From assembly GCA_964537685.1 (NCBI GenBank), contig CAZICM010000036.1, forward strand, positions 1 through 64,000: DNA of 64,000 nucleotides, read 5' to 3'. Under the pieces are notes generated by a model. It saw only the letters and a program-made list of their open reading frames with translations. It made no database searches and was not told the origin of the DNA. This DNA comes from CAZICM01 sp964537685. GTDB lineage: Bacteria; Myxococcota_A; Polyangia; Polyangiales; Polyangiaceae. The position numbers and the translations under genes are program-made. Positions 16,541-24,287 of the stretch are shown here, piece after piece. Positions within the stretch are counted from its first letter, which is position 1. Each line of letters starts with the position of its first letter.

Positions 16541-18118
16541 TCAGAGCGGAATATTGCCGTGCTTCTTGGGAGGATTCTTATCGCGCTTGTCCCTTAGCAA
16601 CTCGAGTGCGCGCGCCAGGCGGATACGGAGCATCCGGGGATAGATCACCTCGTCGATAAATCCGAGTTCGGCGGCTTTGTAGGGATTGGCAAATTTGGCT
16701 TTGTATTCTTCGACGAATTTTGCCCGGGTCTCGGCCGGATCGGCGGCGCTCTGAATTTCCTTGCGGTAGATGATGTTGACGGCGCCCTCGGAGCCCATCA
16801 CGGCGATTTCGGCGGTGGGAAAAGCCAGGTTGTAATCCGCCCGGATATGTTTGGACGCCATCACGTCATAAGCCCCTCCATAAGCTTTGCGCGTAATGAC
16901 GGTGAGCTTGGGCACGGTGGCCTCGGCGAAGGCGTACAGAAGCTTCGCGCCGTGGGTGATGATCCCGCCATACTCCTGATCGGTCCCCGGCAGGAAACCC
17001 GGCACATCGACGAAGGTAACGAGAGGGATATTGAAACAATCGCAGAAGCGCACAAAACGCGCGCCCTTGATGCTGGCCTTGATATCGAGACAGCCCGCGA
17101 GCACTTGAGGCTGGTTGGCCACGACGCCGATGGTTCTTCCGCCGATGCGCGCAAAGCCGACGACGATATTTTGGGCGATGCGCTCGTGAATTTCGTACAG
17201 CTCGCCGGCATCGACCACGGCCTTGATGACTTGCTTAATATCGTAGGGTTTCGACGACTCGCTCGGCACCATCGTGTCGAGCTCGGGGACTTCGCGATCG
17301 GTAGGATCGGCATTGGGAAGGCGGGGCGGATCCTCGGTGTTGTTGGAAGGCAAATAGGACAAAAGCGCGCGGATACGGGCGATGGCGGCGCGATCGTCGG
17401 GCGCCGTCAGATGACACACGCCGCTCTTGGCCGCATGCGTACCAGCTCCGCCCAGGGCCTCTTTGGTGACTTCTTCGTTGGTCACGGCCTTAATCACTTC
17501 GGGGCCGGTGATGAACATGTAGCTTGTGTGTTCGACCATCAGAATAAAGTCGGTGATGGCCGGCGAATACACGGCGCCTCCCGCGCAGGGCCCCATAATC
17601 ACACTGATTTGAGGCACAACACCGCTCGCGAGCGTGTTGCGCAAAAAGATGTCCGCATAGCCCGCAAGCGATTCGACGCCCTCTTGAATGCGCGCGCCGC
17701 CTGAATCATTCAGGCCGATCACAGGCGCGCCGATCTTCATCGCCAAATCCATGATCTTGCAGATCTTCTGCGCATAGGCGCCCGAGAGCGATCCGCCGAT
17801 CACCGTAAAATCCTGCGCAAAAACAGCGACTTTCCGGCCGTCGACCAAGCCCCAGCCGGTAATCACACCATCGCCGAGCACCTTGTTTTTGGCCATGTCG
17901 AAATCGTTGCAGCGATGAACGACAAAGCGATCGAGTTCGACAAACGATCCGGGATCGAGCAGCAAATCGATACGCTCGCGCGCCGTGAGCTTTCCATCTT
18001 CGTGCTGCTTCTGAACGCGCGCGCTTCCGCCTCCCTGAAGGGCTTTCTTGTTCATGTCATCGAGGCGTTCGATGGCCGCGTGATTCCCGGAGGCGGCGCC
18101 GGCTTTCTGCTCTTTCAT
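16541..18118 (-). CDS. Acyl-CoA carboxylase beta subunit (propionyl-CoA carboxylase type)
   Basis: A 525-residue carboxyltransferase subunit. It has crotonase-fold N and C halves with GSLSGAYAQKICKIMDLA, GARIQEGVESLAGY, then PLVTFVDVPGFLPGTDQEYGGII and KAYGGAYDVMASKH. The GPCAGGAVYSPA and GSEGAVNIIYRKE segments match the PccB/AccD5 group. It transfers carboxyl from biotin to propionyl-CoA or a related acyl-CoA. No biotinylated alpha subunit gene is adjacent, so its partner lies elsewhere. Gap of 36 bp to the upstream KamA-like gene and 131 bp to the RNase gene, so an independent promoter is possible before rng. Confidence 0.93.
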   Translation of the reverse strand: MKEQKAGAASGNHAAIERLDDMNKKALQGGGSARVQKQHEDGKLTARERIDLLLDPGSFVELDRFVVHRCNDFDMAKNKVLGDGVITGWGLVDGRKVAVFAQDFTVIGGSLSGAYAQKICKIMDLAMKIGAPVIGLNDSGGARIQEGVESLAGYADIFLRNTLASGVVPQISVIMGPCAGGAVYSPAITDFILMVEHTSYMFITGPEVIKAVTNEEVTKEALGGAGTHAAKSGVCHLTAPDDRAAIARIRALLSYLPSNNTEDPPRLPNADPTDREVPELDTMVPSESSKPYDIKQVIKAVVDAGELYEIHERIAQNIVVGFARIGGRTIGVVANQPQVLAGCLDIKASIKGARFVRFCDCFNIPLVTFVDVPGFLPGTDQEYGGIITHGAKLLYAFAEATVPKLTVITRKAYGGAYDVMASKHIRADYNLAFPTAEIAVMGSEGAVNIIYRKEIQSAADPAETRAKFVEEYKAKFANPYKAAELGFIDEVIYPRMLRIRLARALELLRDKRDKNPPKKHGNIPL

Positions 18119-18154
18119 GAAGACGCCTTCCCTAACATGTGAGCCTTCCGGCTT

Positions 18155-19360
18155 CTATGCCGGCGGCGGGTCCAGGACTTCCACCTCCACACCGCGATGT
18201 GTGCGGAAGGTGGTCCGGCCCGGCGCACGGCTCACGATGTAGTCCGGCCCAATGGGCACTTTCCCCATGCCGCCCGGCGTGTCGACAATCAGCTTGGGCA
18301 GCGCGATTCCACTGAGTCTTCCCTGCAATTGCTCCATGATGCGAATGCCTGTGCCGATCGGCGTGCGCAGATGGCCGGTGCCCGCAACGGTATCGGCCAC
18401 GAGGAGATAGTAGGGCCGCACCCGGAGCCTCACCAGCGAGCGGAACAGCGTTTGAAGCACATCGGCGCTGTCGTTGATGCCGCGCAGAAGCACGGTTTGA
18501 TTCATCACGGGAAAGCCTGCGTCGGCGAGCCTTGTGCAGGCTTTTTCAGAGCTTTTGGTGAGCTCTTTGGGATGATTGAAATGGGTCATCACCCACAGGG
18601 GATGAAAAGGCTTCAGCGCCTTGAGCAGCTCTGAGGTGATGCGCTGCGGCAGCGTGACGGGCACGCGCGTGGCCAGGCGTATGGTCTCCACGCTGGGAAT
18701 GTTCCGCAGCTCTGCGCACAGCTTCACCAACCGCTGGGTCGTCAGCGTGAGCGGATCGCCTCCGCTGATGATCACATCGTGAACTTCTGGATGTTCCCTG
18801 AGCCACTGAAACGCGGGCAACAAGCTATCGATTGAAACGGCACCGCTGCCATCGCCGACCATGCGCGAACGCGTACAGAAGCGGCAGTACACCGCGCAGT
18901 GATCCGTCACCAGCAACAGAACGCGATCGGGATAGCGCCGAATCAAAAAGGGCGCGGCTTCATGCGCCACTTCACCCAGCGGATCTTCCAAGTCGCCCGG
19001 CACCCGAACCGATTCCAGCGCGCGGGGAATGCACTGCATTCTCACCGGACAGCGGGGATCGCTTTTGTCGCATAAGCCTAAATAATAAGGGGTTACACGA
19101 ATAGGAAGCCCAGCCTCCTCGGCCCTTTTCGCCCCTTCCCTCTCTTCGGGCGTAAGAACCAGCGCCCGCTCTAATTCGGCGAGCGACGTCCGGGCATTGC
19201 GCAACTGCCACATCCAGTCGCGCCGCTTGGCCTTCTTGGCATTCTTGTCTTTTGCCGGCCTATCGCCCGGAGTGCCCGCATATTCGTCAGGCGTCTGCGC
19301 AATCGGCAAAAACCTCGCATGACCCGTAGCCGATGCGCTCTCCGGCTCACGGTCCCGCAT
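18155..19360 (-). CDS. KamA-family radical SAM protein (lysine 2,3-aminomutase-like)
   Basis: A 401-residue radical SAM enzyme with the 4Fe-4S motif CAVYCRFC (Cys155, Cys159, Cys162). It also has ISGGDPL, the MNQTVLLRGIND segment and VDTPGGMGKVPIGPDY, in which the Lys is the PLP anchor position of lysine 2,3-aminomutases. It also carries the family segment DPRCPVRMQCIPR before the cluster. The likely reaction is interconversion of lysine and beta-lysine, free or on a protein; EF-P-type EpmB function cannot be excluded. Start ATG 19360 (MRDREPES) overlaps the upstream peptidyl-prolyl isomerase gene by 14 bp. The first 50 residues are variable and Lys/Asp-rich. Confidence 0.9.
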   Translation of the reverse strand: MRDREPESASATGHARFLPIAQTPDEYAGTPGDRPAKDKNAKKAKRRDWMWQLRNARTSLAELERALVLTPEEREGAKRAEEAGLPIRVTPYYLGLCDKSDPRCPVRMQCIPRALESVRVPGDLEDPLGEVAHEAAPFLIRRYPDRVLLLVTDHCAVYCRFCTRSRMVGDGSGAVSIDSLLPAFQWLREHPEVHDVIISGGDPLTLTTQRLVKLCAELRNIPSVETIRLATRVPVTLPQRITSELLKALKPFHPLWVMTHFNHPKELTKSSEKACTRLADAGFPVMNQTVLLRGINDSADVLQTLFRSLVRLRVRPYYLLVADTVAGTGHLRTPIGTGIRIMEQLQGRLSGIALPKLIVDTPGGMGKVPIGPDYIVSRAPGRTTFRTHRGVEVEVLDPPPA

Positions 19361-20453
19361 CGGACATATCCGCAGGATTGCCGGCATCCGGGCTGCCTGC
19401 ATCCGCATCACCGGCGCTGTCCAGCCATGGCCTCGACGCCCCGCTCAGCCCATCCATCTTGTCGAGCTTCTCAACCGCGGGCGGAAGTTTCACTTTGGAA
19501 AGCGCTTGTTCATCGATCACCACGCTGAATTTCTTGCGCAGCTCCTCTTCCAGCTCGCGCTCCATCTGCTGAGCCCTCTCTTGAAAGAGCGCGATGCGGA
19601 TCGTGCGATCGGCTTCCGCCAGCGAACGGTGATGCGCCGCGGTCTTTCCGTTCATCCGCAGCACATAAAACCTATTTTCATGGGCGACGATCTCCGCGCC
19701 CACCGAACCCACATTCTCAACTTGAAACACAGCCGCGCGCACCGGCTCGGGCACTTGCGGGTTTTTTCCTTTGGGATCATCGGGCGAGCCGACAATGCCC
19801 AAATCGCCCGCCAGCTCCAAAGGCGCATTCGCGGGCCGCGTCTTCGGAGCCGTCAGCGAATGCTTGTAAAACAGGTCTCCCCATTCCGTGGCGTTCTTAA
19901 TCTTCAGCGCGGCCTTGTGCACTTTCTCTGCATCGGCCTTGCTGCCCAGCACAATCACCGCCACCCGCCGCCGCTCGGGCTCGCTAAAGCGATCTTGATT
20001 CTTGTCGTAATAGGCCCGCACTTCCGCCGCAGGAATTTCCATCGGCGCGACCATCTTCGTCCGCAGCGTCGAAAGCAGCGCATCCCTTAGAATTTGCCGG
20101 ACCGCATCCTCTGCCTCGGGCCTCCGATCGAGCCCCCGCTTCTTCGCCTCTATCGCCAGAAGCTCGGCATCGATCAGCTCATTCAACAGCTCGCGGCGCC
20201 GCTCCTTCGTCTGATAACGAAGCCGGTCAAACTGATCCATACGCTCAAGCGTTTGAGCGAAATCGCCGAGCGTGATGGTCTTGTCGCCCACCTTGGCCAG
20301 CACCATCGCCGCCTGTTCCGGCGAAAGCCCAGACACGCCTTCTCCCGCATCTTTCGCCTGGGGTTTGAGCGCATCTTCATTGCAGCCCATTAAGCTCAGC
20401 GCACCCGCGGCCAAGGTAAAAACGAGCAGGGTCTTTCGCATCTTCGGCATCAT
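19347..20453 (-). CDS. SurA/PpiC-like peptidyl-prolyl isomerase lipoprotein
   Basis: A 368-residue exported protein. The signal ends in a lipobox-like LSLMGC, suggesting lipidation. A SurA N-type segment follows (VLAKVGDKTITLGDFAQTLERMDQFDRLRYQTKERRRELLNELIDAELLA split over about 40-85), then a parvulin-like segment from about residue 140 with EPERRRVAVIVLGSKADAEKVH. The parvulin core is weak at its C-terminal half, so catalysis is doubtful and chaperone function in outer-membrane protein assembly is the better guess. The Ala/Gly/Asp-rich tail (about 330-368) is low complexity. Start is uncertain among ATG 20480, 20453 and 20450. Lies between pyrH and the KamA-like gene in one operon. Confidence 0.82.
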   Translation of the reverse strand: MMPKMRKTLLVFTLAAGALSLMGCNEDALKPQAKDAGEGVSGLSPEQAAMVLAKVGDKTITLGDFAQTLERMDQFDRLRYQTKERRRELLNELIDAELLAIEAKKRGLDRRPEAEDAVRQILRDALLSTLRTKMVAPMEIPAAEVRAYYDKNQDRFSEPERRRVAVIVLGSKADAEKVHKAALKIKNATEWGDLFYKHSLTAPKTRPANAPLELAGDLGIVGSPDDPKGKNPQVPEPVRAAVFQVENVGSVGAEIVAHENRFYVLRMNGKTAAHHRSLAEADRTIRIALFQERAQQMERELEEELRKKFSVVIDEQALSKVKLPPAVEKLDKMDGLSGASRPWLDSAGDADAGSPDAGNPADMSDAGP

Positions 20454-20495
20454 TAAGCGGCGATTTACCAGCATGCGCAATGGCCGGCTATGAAC

Positions 20496-21269
20496 TTATG
20501 AGCCCACGACGATCGTTCCAATATCGTCGCCCATACACACCCTGAGAATATTTCCCCGGGTCGTCATCTTAAATACCCGGATCGGCATCTTGTTCTCGCG
20601 GCACAAAGTCACGGCTGTCGAGTCCATGACGGCAATGCGGTCCGCAAGAAAACGGTCGTAAGTCAGCTTCGCAAACATCTGCGCATCCTGATGGCGCACC
20701 GGATCGCGGTCATACACGCCTTCAACCTTTGTCGCCTTAAACAGCACCTGCGCTTGAATCTCCATCGCGCGAAGCGCCGCGGCCGTGTCGGTCGAGAAAT
20801 AAGGATTGCCCGTTCCTGCCGCGAAAATAACGACATTCCCCTTGCTCAAATGGCGAATCGCCCTGCGGCGTATATAAGGCTCGGCCACCGTGCGAATCTC
20901 AAACGCTGTCATCACGCGCGTCGGAACCCCCGCTTTTTCAAGCGCATCCTGAAGCGCCAGCGAGTTAATCACCGTGGCCAGCATGCCCATGTAATCACTC
21001 TGCGAGCGATCCATCCCGGCACTGGCTCCCCGAAGCCCGCGGAAAATATTTCCTCCGCCAACCACGATGCCAATCTGCACACCCTTGGCCTGGACTTCGG
21101 CAAGTTCGGCCGCAAGACGCTGAAGCGTCTCGAGCTTGATGCCAAATCCGCCGTCTTCGCCGCACAGCGCCTCACCGCTTAGTTTCAGCAAAATCCTGCG
21201 GTATTTCAGTCCAGGATGAGGAGGAGGCGGAGGAAGCAGGGTATCATCGTCATGTTCTCGGGAAGGCAC
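20496..21269 (-). CDS. pyrH: UMP kinase
   Basis: A 257-residue amino-acid-kinase-fold enzyme that phosphorylates UMP to UDP. Visible motifs are RRILLKLSGEAL, VVGGGNIFRG, the DYMGMLATVINSLALQ helix, GTGNPYFSTDTAAALRA and KVEGVYDRDP. About 20 extra N-terminal residues with a Pro run (LPPPPPPHP) precede the core, so a later start is possible although no better ATG is seen. It is the first gene of the long minus-strand run and divergent from rpoZ, 105 bp apart; the shared region should hold both promoters. Confidence 0.96.
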   Translation of the reverse strand: MPSREHDDDTLLPPPPPHPGLKYRRILLKLSGEALCGEDGGFGIKLETLQRLAAELAEVQAKGVQIGIVVGGGNIFRGLRGASAGMDRSQSDYMGMLATVINSLALQDALEKAGVPTRVMTAFEIRTVAEPYIRRRAIRHLSKGNVVIFAAGTGNPYFSTDTAAALRAMEIQAQVLFKATKVEGVYDRDPVRHQDAQMFAKLTYDRFLADRIAVMDSTAVTLCRENKMPIRVFKMTTRGNILRVCMGDDIGTIVVGS

Positions 21270-21374
21270 GGGCGGCGTCGTAGTCGCACCGGAAACCTAC
21301 GGCAAGAGGCGTCCGCGGCCGGCTCGCCCCAAGCTTGCCAAGCGTCTTGCTTTTGACTAGCTTTCGCGGCCTCT

Positions 21375-21620
21375 ATGGCTCGCGTAACCGTCGAAGACTG
21401 TTTAGAGCGCGAAGAAAATCGCTTCGCACTCGTCGTATTGGCCTCCACCCGCTGCCGCCAGCTCATGAAAGGCGCCGATCCGCTGGTGAAAACCAAGAAC
21501 AAGGCCGCCGTCACCAGCCTCCGCGAAATCGCCGCGGGCAAAGTGCATTTTCACCGAAACTCACAAGATGTCGTCAATGAGTGGGTGAAGCAGCAACAGA
21601 AGCTCGCCATCAATCAGTGA
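21375..21620 (+). CDS. rpoZ: RNA polymerase omega subunit
   Basis: An 81-residue omega subunit starting MARVTVEDCLEREENRFALVVLASTRCRQL, the standard N-terminus, with the helix segment TSLREIAAGKV. Omega assists assembly of beta-prime. Its stop overlaps the GTG start of the following methyltransferase (GTGA at 21617-21620), so the two are translationally coupled. The C-terminal helix is rich in Gln and Lys. Confidence 0.95.
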   Translation: MARVTVEDCLEREENRFALVVLASTRCRQLMKGADPLVKTKNKAAVTSLREIAAGKVHFHRNSQDVVNEWVKQQQKLAINQ

Positions 21621-22510
21621 CCGTGAACGCTGGGCCATCGCCCAATCGGCGCACCGATCTCGAGCTTGTCGCAGGCTCGAGCGCTCATTACGACGATCCT
21701 GCCTATTACGCCCACGCCTATCAAAAGCGGGCGGACGATATTGCCTTCTATGTTCACCGCGCGCTGTGCAGTCCAGGCCCTGTTTTAGAATATGGCTGCG
21801 GTAACGGCCGGATTACGCTGCCCATCGCCCGCACCGGAAAAACCATCACAGGCGTCGATCTATCCGCGCCCATGATCCGCGATTTGCGAGGGCGCATCCG
21901 GCATGAACCCAAAAGCGTACAGAAACACATTCAAGCGCTTCGGGGCGATATGCGCGCGATTCGCCTGGACCGCCGATTCCCTCTTATTCTCTGCCCTTTT
22001 AATACCTTTCTTCATCTCTACACGAGACCCGATATCGAACGGTTTTTAGCGCGCGTGCGCGAACATCTCGCGCCCCGTTCAGGCCGCTTCGTCTTCGATG
22101 TGTCCATCCCCGAACCCTTGGAGCTCTGCCGCACACCCGATCGCGCCTACTTCACGCCCCGCTTCCGCTATCCCGCTTCCAATCCGGCCAAAACCCCGCA
22201 AAACCCCGCGCCAAAAACAAAAAAAACCGGCCCGCTCGTCCGCTATTCCGAACGCTTCGATTACGACAAGCTCCGCCAGATTCTCTTTGTCGCGATGGAG
22301 TTCGAGCCTTTGGATGAAGGCGCCGGCGAAAGCTGGATGACGCCGCTCACGCACCGGCAGTTCTATCCTCAAGAACTCGAAGCCCTGCTTCACTACAACG
22401 GCTTTTCGATGACGGAGATGTGGGGAGATTTCGACCGCTCGCCGCCGTCTCAAGACTCGGGCGAGCTCATCATCGAGTGCAAAGCGCGCTCTCAGAAAAA
22501 ACGCGCTTAG
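21617..22510 (+). CDS. Class I SAM-dependent methyltransferase
   Basis: A 297-residue protein with a Rossmann-type methyltransferase core: motif I VLEYGCGNGRITLPIA (about residues 57-72), motif II ITGVDLSAPMI, then FPLILCPFNTFLHLY and RFVFDVSIP. It belongs to the large Methyltransf_25-type group. The start is GTG 21617, overlapping the rpoZ stop; the longer open frame from 21581 lies in rpoZ. Residues about 190-205 form a Lys/Pro insert. The substrate is unknown. The 3' end overlaps the convergent phosphoesterase gene by 4 bp. Confidence 0.88.
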   Translation: MTVNAGPSPNRRTDLELVAGSSAHYDDPAYYAHAYQKRADDIAFYVHRALCSPGPVLEYGCGNGRITLPIARTGKTITGVDLSAPMIRDLRGRIRHEPKSVQKHIQALRGDMRAIRLDRRFPLILCPFNTFLHLYTRPDIERFLARVREHLAPRSGRFVFDVSIPEPLELCRTPDRAYFTPRFRYPASNPAKTPQNPAPKTKKTGPLVRYSERFDYDKLRQILFVAMEFEPLDEGAGESWMTPLTHRQFYPQELEALLHYNGFSMTEMWGDFDRSPPSQDSGELIIECKARSQKKRA

Positions 22511-23244
22511 ACGCCGATATACAAGCGATGCGCAAAATTGCGCTCGAGCTTGGCCCGCAAGACTTTCTCTGCGGCTGTCTCGATGTCGTATTCAATACGC
22601 TTGAATTCAAAGGTCTTCGTCTGCGTGTCGAATACGGTAAAGCTCGCCCGGTTGTCGTAATCGCGGGGCTGCCCCACCGAACCCACGCTCACGATGTACT
22701 TGCGGTTGTCCTCAAGCACGAAATCGGACGCCGGAAGCTCTTCCACACTCGACGGCGTGAGCGCGAACACTTTGCATAAATGCGAGTGCCCGATCAGCGT
22801 CAGATGCCCAAGCTCTTCCCAAATCGTCAAACACTCCCGCGCTTGTTCAGGCGCGAAAATGTATTCGAACTCTTCCAGCCGCACAGGCGAGCCATGACAG
22901 AGATCGACGCCGATATCGGCAAGCTTCTCCTGATACGTGAGCGTTTTAAGCCACGCATGGTTCTCCGAGGTCAGCATCTTCGCATGCACATCTAAGGCAT
23001 GGCGCGCGGCCTCGTAGTAATACGAATAGTCCATGCGCCCTGCTACGGCCGCATCGTGGTTGCCCAGGATGGTCTTTTTAGCGACCTTCCGAACGAGGTC
23101 AGCGCATTCATTGGGAGAACCTCCATAGCCAACGGTGTCGCCTAAGCAATAATAGGCGTCAATGCGCTCGCTACGATAGGCCTCCAGAACTGCGCTGAGT
23201 GCCTCGTAATTGGCGTGCGTGTCGCTGAATACTCCGATACGCAT
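22507..23244 (-). CDS. Calcineurin-like metallophosphoesterase
   Basis: A 245-residue YfcE/MJ0936-like phosphoesterase. All five metal-site motifs are present: DTHAN (8-12), GDTVGYG, GNHD, CHGSP and GHSH, followed by SVGSVGQPRD. It hydrolyses a phosphodiester or phosphomonoester using two metal ions. It has no signal peptide and acts in the cytosol. Residues after about 190 form an extra C-terminal beta/helix part. Monocistronic by appearance, convergent with the methyltransferase gene. Confidence 0.9.
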   Translation of the reverse strand: MRIGVFSDTHANYEALSAVLEAYRSERIDAYYCLGDTVGYGGSPNECADLVRKVAKKTILGNHDAAVAGRMDYSYYYEAARHALDVHAKMLTSENHAWLKTLTYQEKLADIGVDLCHGSPVRLEEFEYIFAPEQARECLTIWEELGHLTLIGHSHLCKVFALTPSSVEELPASDFVLEDNRKYIVSVGSVGQPRDYDNRASFTVFDTQTKTFEFKRIEYDIETAAEKVLRAKLERNFAHRLYIGV

Positions 23245-23553
23245 ACGAACGAGGTGCCGAGTCTACATAGGGCGGATGCCCTAACGGTAGGATTTCTTCA
23301 CGCCTCGCCGACTTTTTTGACAACCGCGCCAAATTCGCCGGACGAAACAGGTCTTGGTTTATTTACTGCATTGCGAAGGCCCGGGATGAACCGGGCTTTC
23401 AGCGGGCGCTGCTTGTACAAGCAGGTGCGCTGCGCAAGTCGTCCTTATAGGGGAGCTCGGCCGGGATGGCTATGCCCATGTTGATAAATAGACAAGAAGG
23501 CGTGTGCGCATGCCCTTGCGGTTTGTCGAAACGAAGGGCAAAGAAGGCCCGCT
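23245..23553. other. Intergenic region with palindromes
   Basis: A 309-bp region between the divergent phosphoesterase gene and the gene before tssM. It holds a hairpin GCCCGG-GATGAA-CCGGGC at 23379-23396 followed by TTTC, and a perfect 16-bp palindrome CTGCTTGTACAAGCAG at 23409-23424. A TTGACA at about 23317 has no convincing -10 partner. No gene is visible. Confidence 0.55.
23409..23424. promoter_or_regulatory. 16-bp perfect palindrome, candidate regulator site
   Basis: CTGCTTGTACAAGCAG is perfectly self-complementary and lies 130 bp upstream of the two-gene unit ending in tssM. It may be an operator or an RNA hairpin. No regulator gene is nearby, so its role is unassigned. Confidence 0.4.
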
Positions 23554-24246
23554 GTGCAACAAAACCCGCAAAAACCCAAGAGGTCGAACGGCGCTGGCCT
23601 CGCCCATGGTCCAGAGGATGTTCATGATGAAGATTCCCATTGGGCCGCGCCGGAAGCCCCGCCGCTGATTGCCGATGCCGCGGCGAACTGTATTCAGCAC
23701 GTCGAAAAAGCCGTCGGCATCAAGCTGGACTACCAGCCCGAAACGCTGCCGCTTTTGGATCATTATCTTCAGGTCTCGCGCCCTTTAATCGCCGATAAAC
23801 CCTCACTTGTTGCGCTGATTGCCCATACGGCAGGCGCCTATTTCGGCGAGGTGGTCCGCAGGCGCTATCCATCGTGGTGGCGTATCGAGGGGGACGATCC
23901 TTCCGAGTACCGAATCGAATTTGAAAACGTGTACCTCGCGGTCAATCCCGTGCGCGTCATTGTTGCAGCTCTTATTTACAGCACGCCCGCGCTGCCGCCC
24001 GCAAAGGAAGGCACCGAATCTGCTGATTCAGATTTGGCGCAGTTGACGCTCGATGAAGACGAGCGCGACGCCGTTATGCAACGCCTCGCCGAACTGCCTC
24101 CCGTCCCTGAACAGGAGTACTACGCACCGTCCACCCGGCTTGAAGTCATCGATATCGTGGTCGACGCGCTCAAAGGAATGCGCATGGCGCAAGACGAAGG
24201 AGAGCCAAGCGAGCTCCGCCTCACCAAAGACGACTACGATCATTAA
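23554..24246 (+). CDS. Hypothetical protein upstream of tssM
   Basis: A 230-residue acidic cytosolic protein that I do not recognise. The N-terminus (about 1-35) is Pro/Asn/His-rich and likely disordered; residues 40-140 look globular with a SWWRIEGDD and FENVYLAVNPVRVIVAALIYS segment; the C-terminus is acidic with LTLDEDERDAVMQRL. No signal peptide or membrane segment. Start GTG 23554 follows AAGAAGG at good spacing. It precedes tssM by 41 bp, so it may be an accessory of that protein. The family is unknown; a T6SS role is inferred only from position. Confidence 0.7.
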   Translation: MQQNPQKPKRSNGAGLAHGPEDVHDEDSHWAAPEAPPLIADAAANCIQHVEKAVGIKLDYQPETLPLLDHYLQVSRPLIADKPSLVALIAHTAGAYFGEVVRRRYPSWWRIEGDDPSEYRIEFENVYLAVNPVRVIVAALIYSTPALPPAKEGTESADSDLAQLTLDEDERDAVMQRLAELPPVPEQEYYAPSTRLEVIDIVVDALKGMRMAQDEGEPSELRLTKDDYDH

Positions 24247-24287
24247 GCCGCTGCAGGCACGGCCCAAGGGGTGTTATCGTCGCCCGC

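Noticed and set aside
16847..17704. 285-residue plus-strand frame within the carboxylase gene
   Set aside because: Shadow of the well-supported acyl-CoA carboxylase beta gene.
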